Source of the DNA: WYZ-LMO11 sp964617245
GTDB lineage: Archaea > Thermoproteota > Methanomethylicia > Methanomethylicales > Methanomethylicaceae
Direction: 5' to 3'
DNA length: 10,267 bases
Assembly: GCA_964617245.1 (NCBI GenBank)
Contig: CAZTWF010000095.1
Span: 1 to 10,267, forward strand
The position numbers were made by a program, and so were the translations under genes. This document shows positions 5,944-10,267 of this stretch, piece by piece (position 1 is the stretch's first letter; every line of letters starts with the position of its first letter). The notes under the pieces were generated by a model, which saw nothing but the letters and a program-made list of their open reading frames with translations, was not told the origin of the DNA and did not search any database.

Positions 5944-6207
5944 TTGGAATTATTTATAAAATATTTTATGCATATATATGAAATATCATCATCAATGCGA
6001 TTATTAATAATGTTACATAATATTTCAGCAACACGTCCTGAAACTGCTAAAAGCTTTGATGAAATTAAATGTATTTGTTGTATTGATGAGAAGGAACTTT
6101 ATTTAGCCATAAAAGAATTATTGGATTATGGATATATCATTGAGAATAATGGTTATTATTATTTAAGTAGTCTAGGAATTTCTGTAGTTAGAAGTATTTT
6201 TACATAG
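5944..6207 (+). CDS. Small winged-helix protein, candidate regulator of the glucan locus
   Basis: This encodes 87 residues with the secondary-structure pattern of a minimal winged helix: helix SSMRLLIMLHNIS (15-28), a short helix around FDEIKC (38-43), a recognition helix DEKELYLAIKELLDYGYI (48-65) and a wing/strand ENNGYYYLSSLGISVVRSI (67-85). The ending resembles the YYLT-x-x-G pattern of archaeal one-domain regulators, so DNA binding is likely but unproven. A cysteine cluster (C43, C45, C46) precedes the recognition helix. It is the first gene of the five-gene operon and is divergent from the glucosidase, the usual site for a local regulator. The start is uncertain: TTG 5944 has a TATA-like box at leaderless distance but no ribosome-binding site, while ATG 5968 and ATG 5995 are alternatives that keep the winged helix intact. 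Confidence 0.65.
   Translation: MELFIKYFMHIYEISSSMRLLIMLHNISATRPETAKSFDEIKCICCIDEKELYLAIKELLDYGYIIENNGYYYLSSLGISVVRSIFT
5951..5959 (-). promoter_or_regulatory. TATA box for the glucosidase gene inside the divergent coding region
   Basis: Minus-strand TTATAAATA lies within codons 3-6 of the gene at 5944 and predicts a transcription start near 5929. The two divergent promoters therefore overlap completely, allowing mutual exclusion or a shared operator. Confidence 0.5.
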
Positions 6208-6221
6208 ATTAGTGAATTAAA

Positions 6222-6806
6222 ATGAAACCTATTATACATATTACTTGGGAATATCCACCATTTTCTATAGGTGAATTATCAAATTGGTTATATAGTATAA
6301 TTCCAAAATTAGCAAATTATTATCCATTAGTAGTTATAACAAGAGGAAATGAAGATAATATACTAAAATCAAATAATGTAACTATATATAGAGTAGGAAG
6401 TCTTCATAAAACTTATTCACATATATTAATTTATGTCTATATGCTTAATTTAGATTTTGTAAGAGCAGCTTCTAATATTATTCATAATAGTAATGGAGCA
6501 TTATTAATTCATTCTCATGATTGGATTTCATCTATAGCTGCATATTATATCTCATCTTATTTAAAATGTCCATTTATTATTTCAGTTTATACAACAGAAA
6601 TAAAAAGAGCTGGAAAAATTGATTCATTACTTAAAATGGGTATATTTGATATAGAAAAAAAATGTTTTGATAATGCAGATATAATTATAGTAAAAAATGA
6701 AGAAATTAAGAAACACTTAGTAATTGACTATAATATTAATGAAAATAAGATATTCATTGGAAGAGATCATGAAGATATTTTAAGTATATACAGGAGGATA
6801 ATTTAA
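6222..6806 (+). CDS. Stand-alone N-terminal half of a glycogen-synthase-like glycosyltransferase
   Basis: These 194 residues correspond only to the N-terminal Rossmann domain of GT-B glycosyltransferases and are clearly paralogous to both full-length enzymes in the locus: ITWEYPPFSIGELS (7-20) aligns with LSWEYPPRIIGGLG; HSHDWISSIAAYY contains H99-D100-W101; SVYTTEIKRAGK aligns with HSTEKGR. The glycine loop GGLG has become GELS, and the protein ends where the interdomain NGVDP linker would be, so the donor-binding C-terminal domain with the E-x7-E motif is absent. Catalysis on its own is therefore unlikely. It is not a frameshifted half of the next gene, which has its own complete N-terminal domain. 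It overlaps that gene by one base (TAATG), indicating coupled translation and possibly complex formation. Possible roles are a glucan-binding or regulatory subunit, or a decaying duplicate; the clean domain boundary and intact frame favour function. Confidence 0.8.
   Translation: MKPIIHITWEYPPFSIGELSNWLYSIIPKLANYYPLVVITRGNEDNILKSNNVTIYRVGSLHKTYSHILIYVYMLNLDFVRAASNIIHNSNGALLIHSHDWISSIAAYYISSYLKCPFIISVYTTEIKRAGKIDSLLKMGIFDIEKKCFDNADIIIVKNEEIKKHLVIDYNINENKIFIGRDHEDILSIYRRII
6793..6797 (+). promoter_or_regulatory. Strong ribosome-binding site for the second synthase
   Basis: GGAGG begins 13 bases before ATG 6806, the same distance as at the rhomboid gene, and lies inside the last codons of the upstream half-glycosyltransferase. 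Confidence 0.75.
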
Positions 6807-7981
6807 TGAAGATATTAATGTTAAGTTGGGAATATCCTCCTCATATTGTTGGAGGATTAGGAAAACATGTATATTATATTTCAAAAGCATTAGCAATAAA
6901 GAATATTGATATTACAGTAATAACATATACTGATGGCACATCAAAATCAGAAGAATTTATAGATAATATAAGGGTTTTAAGAGTTAATCCTTATTCTTTA
7001 AGATATCCAGATTTTACTTCATGGATTCATGGAATGAATTTATTAATGGTAGAAAAAGCACTTAAATTTAAAAATTTTGATATTATTCATGTTCATGATT
7101 GGCTTACAGCATTAGCTGGAATTAATATAAAACATATAATGAGAAAACCATTAATAGCAACAATACATTCTACAGAATTAGGAAGAAGAAGAGGATATCT
7201 TAGTAATGATTATGAAAGACATATTCATGAAATAGAATGGATATTAACTTATGAAGCTTGGCGTATTATATGTTGTAGTAACTATATGGTAAATGAAGTA
7301 AGTAATTTTTTTCAATGTCCATTAAATAAAATAGTAAGAATATATAATGGTATTGATCCAAATTCTCTCATACCATCAACTAATATAGATCGAAGAATAT
7401 ATGCAGAAGATTATGAAAAAATAGTTTTATTTGTTGGAAGATTAGTATATGAAAAAGGCCCTCATATAGTTTTAGAAGCAGCAAATATCTTGAGAAGAAA
7501 TGATATTAAATTTTTATTTGTTGGAGAAGGTTCAATGAAACCATACTTATTAGAATTAGGAAGAAAACTTGGAATATCAGAAAGATTATATTTCTTAGGT
7601 CATATTCCTGATGATATACTTTATGCTATATATAAAATAGCTTCTGTAGCAGTTTTCCCTAGTCTATATGAACCATTTGGTATTGTTGCATTAGAAGCAA
7701 TGGCTTTAGGAACTCCAGTAATTGCTTCTGCAGTTGGTGGATTAAATGAAATAGTAATTGATGGATATAATGGTATAAAAATTACACCAGGCTCAGCTTA
7801 TGAATTAGCAGAAGCAATATTAAAAATAATAGATAATCCATCATTGAGTAAAAAATTTGTTGAAAATGCTAAAAACTTTATAAAGAATTTTACATGGGAA
7901 AAAGCTGCAGAAGAAACCATTAAGCTATATGAAGAAGTAATAAGAGAATATAATATTGGAGATTGGAAACCGAGGGTTTGA
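6806..7981 (+). CDS. Second glycogen-synthase-like GT-B glycosyltransferase
   Basis: This encodes 391 residues with both Rossmann domains. Motifs in order are LSWEYPPHIVGGLGKH (6-21, intact glycine loop), HVHDWLTALAG with H97-D98-W99, TIHSTELGRRRG, the hinge NGIDP, FVGRLVYEKG, and FPSLYEPFGIVALEAM with the E-x7-E pair E289/E297, then GLNEIVIDGYNGI. All residues expected of an active retaining GT-B glucan synthase are present. It is about 30 residues shorter than the first synthase, mainly because of a shorter segment before HDW. It is the third gene of the operon, coupled to the half-glycosyltransferase upstream (1-base overlap) and to the sugar kinase downstream (2-base gap). Having two synthases in one locus suggests division of labour, such as initiation versus elongation or different nucleotide-sugar donors, but this cannot be told from sequence. 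Confidence 0.9.
   Translation: MKILMLSWEYPPHIVGGLGKHVYYISKALAIKNIDITVITYTDGTSKSEEFIDNIRVLRVNPYSLRYPDFTSWIHGMNLLMVEKALKFKNFDIIHVHDWLTALAGINIKHIMRKPLIATIHSTELGRRRGYLSNDYERHIHEIEWILTYEAWRIICCSNYMVNEVSNFFQCPLNKIVRIYNGIDPNSLIPSTNIDRRIYAEDYEKIVLFVGRLVYEKGPHIVLEAANILRRNDIKFLFVGEGSMKPYLLELGRKLGISERLYFLGHIPDDILYAIYKIASVAVFPSLYEPFGIVALEAMALGTPVIASAVGGLNEIVIDGYNGIKITPGSAYELAEAILKIIDNPSLSKKFVENAKNFIKNFTWEKAAEETIKLYEEVIREYNIGDWKPRV
7972..7977 (+). promoter_or_regulatory. Ribosome-binding site deciding the ROK kinase start
   Basis: GAGGGT lies at the end of the second synthase gene. Aligned with the GGAGGTG consensus, it predicts a start ten bases after its third base, which is exactly TTG 7984. The upstream TTG at 7963 has no such site. 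Confidence 0.55.
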
Positions 7982-7983
7982 AA

Positions 7984-8931
7984 TTGGATTATGTTATAGG
8001 AATAGATTTAGGAGGGACATGGTTAAGAATAGCAATTGCGAAGAAAAATAATGATTTTAAAAAAATAAAAGAATCTATCTTAGAAACATATGTTTTTCCA
8101 ACCAATATTTTAAATAATAATCCTATTGAAAAATTAGAAAATATTATACGTGAAATTGCTAAAGATAAAATTAATGATATATATTGTATATGTATTGCAG
8201 CAGCTGGAAAATTAGATTTGAAAAAATCTAAAATTGTTTTTTCTCCTCATTCTTCTATTAGAAATTTATTACTTTCTCCTCTTGAAGAAAATCTAAAAGT
8301 ACCAATAAAGCTCATAAATGATGGTGTTGCTGGTGTATTAGCTGAATGGAAATTATGTATTAAAAATGATAATGTAGTGTATATTGCTATAGGAACTGGA
8401 ATAGGAGGAGGTATTGTTGTAGATGGACATTTACTTATAGGAAAAGAAGGAAATGCTCATGAATTTGGTCATATGATAATTGATATAAATGGATTAATGG
8501 AATGTAAATGTGGAGGAAAAGGACATTGGGAGGCTTATACTTCGGGAAGTGGATTACCAAATTTATGTAAATTCTTAGCAAAAAATTACAATGAAGAAAC
8601 ATTATTATTAAAAAAAGTAATAAATAATAACTTTAATATAAAGGATATATTTGAATATACAAGAAAAGGAGATAAATTTGGAATGTATGTAATAAATGAA
8701 GTTATAAAAATAAATAGTATGGCAATTGCTAATTTAGTTAATTTATATGATCCTGATGTTATTTCTATAGGAGGAGGAGTTGCACTTAAGAATTCTGATC
8801 TTATAATAGATCCACTTAATTATTATGTTCCTAATTATTCCTTTAATACACCTCCTAAAATAATTCCTTCTTTATTAAAAGAAGAAACTTCTTTAATTGG
8901 TGCAATATTATTTGCAATGGAGGAACTATAA
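7984..8931 (+). CDS. ROK-family sugar kinase, probably ATP-dependent glucokinase
   Basis: This encodes a cytoplasmic kinase that phosphorylates glucose, or a related hexose, at the 6-position. The 315 residues show the phosphate-binding IGIDLGGTW (5-13), the catalytic-base Asp in INDGVAG (N112-D113), the glycine loop GTGIGGG (137-143), the sugar-binding and zinc ligands in HEFGH (159-163), and CKCGGKGHWE (174-183). In that last motif the third zinc cysteine of bacterial ROK proteins is replaced by His, as in archaeal glucokinases. No N-terminal DNA-binding domain is present, so it is an enzyme rather than a NagC/XylR-type repressor. The frame extends to TTG 7963, but the ribosome-binding site and family N-terminus point to TTG 7984 (MDYVIGIDLGG). 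Its place between a glucan synthase and downstream of the divergent glucosidase fits recycling of glucose released from glycogen. Mannose or N-acetyl sugars as substrate are less likely alternatives. Confidence 0.9.
   Translation: MDYVIGIDLGGTWLRIAIAKKNNDFKKIKESILETYVFPTNILNNNPIEKLENIIREIAKDKINDIYCICIAAAGKLDLKKSKIVFSPHSSIRNLLLSPLEENLKVPIKLINDGVAGVLAEWKLCIKNDNVVYIAIGTGIGGGIVVDGHLLIGKEGNAHEFGHMIIDINGLMECKCGGKGHWEAYTSGSGLPNLCKFLAKNYNEETLLLKKVINNNFNIKDIFEYTRKGDKFGMYVINEVIKINSMAIANLVNLYDPDVISIGGGVALKNSDLIIDPLNYYVPNYSFNTPPKIIPSLLKEETSLIGAILFAMEEL
8919..8923 (+). promoter_or_regulatory. Ribosome-binding site deciding the TTG start of the rhomboid gene
   Basis: GGAGG lies within the last codons of the ROK gene, 13 bases before TTG 8932. 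The stop codon TAA (8929-8931) abuts the TTG directly, so the same ribosomes could re-initiate. Confidence 0.7.
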
Positions 8932-10267
8932 TTGGGTTTAGGTTTTCCTATACCTGAAAGACCTATATCTGAAAGAGTTTATCATCCAAAGAAACCAAGA
9001 ATTACATTAGCTTTAATATTTTCTAATATTATCATATATATTATATCATCTATAGAAAATAATTTCTTTAGCATTGGAAATTACTGGTTAAGTAATGGTG
9101 CCTTTGTCCCTTCTCTTTTATTTAATTCTTCTCAATTATATAGAATTTTTACATCAATGTTTCTTCATGCTGATTTAATTCACTTATTCTTTAATATGTA
9201 TTTTCTTTATATATTTGGAAGAGCAGTTGAAGAAACCTTAGGAGGTAAAAGGTTCTTTATTTTATATATTTTATCTGGAATTGTTGCTTCTATATTTCAT
9301 ACAGCATTTTCCTTTCTTCAAGGACCAATGGCATATGTTATACCTGCCATAGGAGCTTCAGGAGCTATAAGTGGAGTATTAGGTGCATATTTAATCTTTT
9401 ATCCTGGCACTTCATTATTAATGATATTACCAATATTCTTCTTTCCTTTTATGTTTTGGATTAAAGCATCTTATTATATTATCTTTTGGTTTGCACTTCA
9501 AGTAATGTATGGACTATCAAAAACTGGAGGTGGTGTTGCTTTTTTTGCACATGCAGGAGGATTCATAATGGGTATAGCATTACTTTCAATTATTACTAAT
9601 AAAGAAAGAATAATGGAATTAAGAATATTCAGAAATTTATTTTCTTATATTAGATGGACTTATAGACCTAGGGGATTAGGTAAGATAAGCAAAATCATCT
9701 TATCTTCTTTAATATTTCTTGTTTTATTTTCAAGTCTTTACATTTCAATATTTCCAATGGATCAAGGTAAATTGAAAACTGTTACAATTCAATATACATG
9801 TAATTCACTTATATGTAATGATTATATTGGGCTTATGCCAGATGGTATAGAAAATCAAATTTCAAATATTCCCTTAGATAAAACAAGAATATTAATTAAT
9901 AGACTTCATGCTGCAAATCTATTATATGGAAAAGATAAAATATCAATAAGTAATTTAACTTCAGAACTTCCTATTAAAATTATTATTGGAGAATATTCTA
10001 CGCTAGTGAAAATTGAAACTACAATTGATTATTTTAATGGAGTATATGGATATGATAATTTTATATTAAATGGTGAAGGAAGAATTACAACTTATAGTAT
10101 AAAAATATTTGTTTATAGAGATAGCTATCAAATAGAAAAAGGTGAAAAATTGACCTATGATTTTATTTTATCTGTAGACACCTCAGATATTAAAAGTATT
10201 ACACAATATACTGGATTATTATCTACTTTATTTACAATTATGTCTTTAATAGTTGTAAATTTAATGG
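8932..10267 (+). CDS. Rhomboid intramembrane serine protease with C-terminal extracytoplasmic domain (partial, cut by window edge)
   Basis: This frame stays open to the end of the window, giving at least 445 residues. It encodes a polytopic membrane protease of the rhomboid family. The core has FLHADLIHLFFN (H79, H84, N88, matching the H-x4-H-x3-N of GlpG-type enzymes), the nucleophile in IGASGAISG (S143) and the catalytic His in FFAHAGGF (H207), so it should be active. After the sixth core helix comes a basic linker (about 223-254, likely cytoplasmic), a seventh helix (about 255-274), a roughly 150-residue hydrophilic, beta-rich segment with C290 and C295 close enough for a disulfide, predicted outside, and a last hydrophobic stretch (about 427-445) reaching the edge. 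The N-terminus is a short Pro/Arg-rich cytoplasmic tail. It begins at TTG 8932 immediately after the ROK stop codon, so it is the last visible gene of the glucan operon. Its substrate is unknown. Confidence 0.88.
   Translation, partial: MGLGFPIPERPISERVYHPKKPRITLALIFSNIIIYIISSIENNFFSIGNYWLSNGAFVPSLLFNSSQLYRIFTSMFLHADLIHLFFNMYFLYIFGRAVEETLGGKRFFILYILSGIVASIFHTAFSFLQGPMAYVIPAIGASGAISGVLGAYLIFYPGTSLLMILPIFFFPFMFWIKASYYIIFWFALQVMYGLSKTGGGVAFFAHAGGFIMGIALLSIITNKERIMELRIFRNLFSYIRWTYRPRGLGKISKIILSSLIFLVLFSSLYISIFPMDQGKLKTVTIQYTCNSLICNDYIGLMPDGIENQISNIPLDKTRILINRLHAANLLYGKDKISISNLTSELPIKIIIGEYSTLVKIETTIDYFNGVYGYDNFILNGEGRITTYSIKIFVYRDSYQIEKGEKLTYDFILSVDTSDIKSITQYTGLLSTLFTIMSLIVVNLM

Noticed and set aside
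6222..7981. One glycosyltransferase gene split by a frameshift or sequencing error
   Set aside because: The downstream gene has its own complete N-terminal domain, with WEYPP, GGLG and HDW, and a strong ribosome-binding site, so the upstream half is a separate paralogue.
7963..7983. Extended N-terminus of the ROK kinase from TTG 7963
   Set aside because: There is no ribosome-binding site at the right distance, the extra residues are not part of the family N-terminus, and TTG 7984 fits both the spacing rule and the IGIDLGGT start.
7984..8931. ROK protein as a transcriptional repressor
   Set aside because: It lacks the N-terminal helix-turn-helix of NagC/XylR-type members and retains all kinase and zinc-site residues.
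1..10267. tRNA, rRNA, insertion sequences or CRISPR arrays
   Set aside because: No GC-rich cloverleaf-like segments, transposase-like frames, terminal inverted repeats with target duplications, or regularly spaced repeats were seen; the coding density leaves almost no room for them.

Overview
The window reads as chromosomal DNA of an archaeon with a very low G+C content. Several signs support this. Most genes are preceded by a TATA-like box about 25-28 bases upstream of either the start codon itself (leaderless genes) or a very short leader. Internal operon genes carry GGTG or GGAGG ribosome-binding sites at a fixed spacing. TTG starts are frequent. The enzymes (archaeal-type glycogen synthases, a glucoamylase-like debranching enzyme, a ROK sugar kinase with a CxCGGxGHWE motif) are typical of Thermoproteota and relatives. 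I cannot name a genus from the sequence alone.

Layout. Bases 1-118 are AT-rich and non-coding, with two short inverted repeats and a promoter. A small uncharacterised gene follows (119-439, +). It runs tail to tail into a two-gene minus-strand operon (1954-423) encoding MetV and MetF, the zinc/iron-sulfur partner and flavin subunit of a methylenetetrahydrofolate reductase. A 38-47 bp divergent promoter separates metV from a second uncharacterised gene (2002-2358, +) and an OsmC-family protein (2384-2812, +).

The rest, 2868 to the right edge, is an alpha-glucan locus. A first glycogen-synthase-like glycosyltransferase (2868-4139, +) converges on, and overlaps by 49 bp, an amylo-alpha-1,6-glucosidase (5917-4091, -). 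That gene diverges from a tightly packed plus-strand operon: a small winged-helix protein, a stand-alone N-terminal half of a glycosyltransferase, a second full glycogen-synthase-like enzyme, a ROK-family glucokinase-like kinase, and a rhomboid protease with an extra C-terminal extracytoplasmic part that is cut by the window edge. Gaps inside this operon are 14, -1, 2 and 0 bases.

Inference on how the genes work together: the two synthases would extend alpha-1,4-glucan, the glucosidase would trim or debranch it to free glucose, and the ROK kinase would return glucose to glucose 6-phosphate. The winged-helix protein and the half-glycosyltransferase are candidate regulators. No branching enzyme, phosphorylase or nucleotide-sugar pyrophosphorylase is present here. 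The most notable observations are the half-glycosyltransferase fused translationally to the second synthase, a 45-base identical patch shared by the two otherwise diverged synthase genes, two interlocked divergent promoters, and the extended rhomboid coupled to sugar metabolism.
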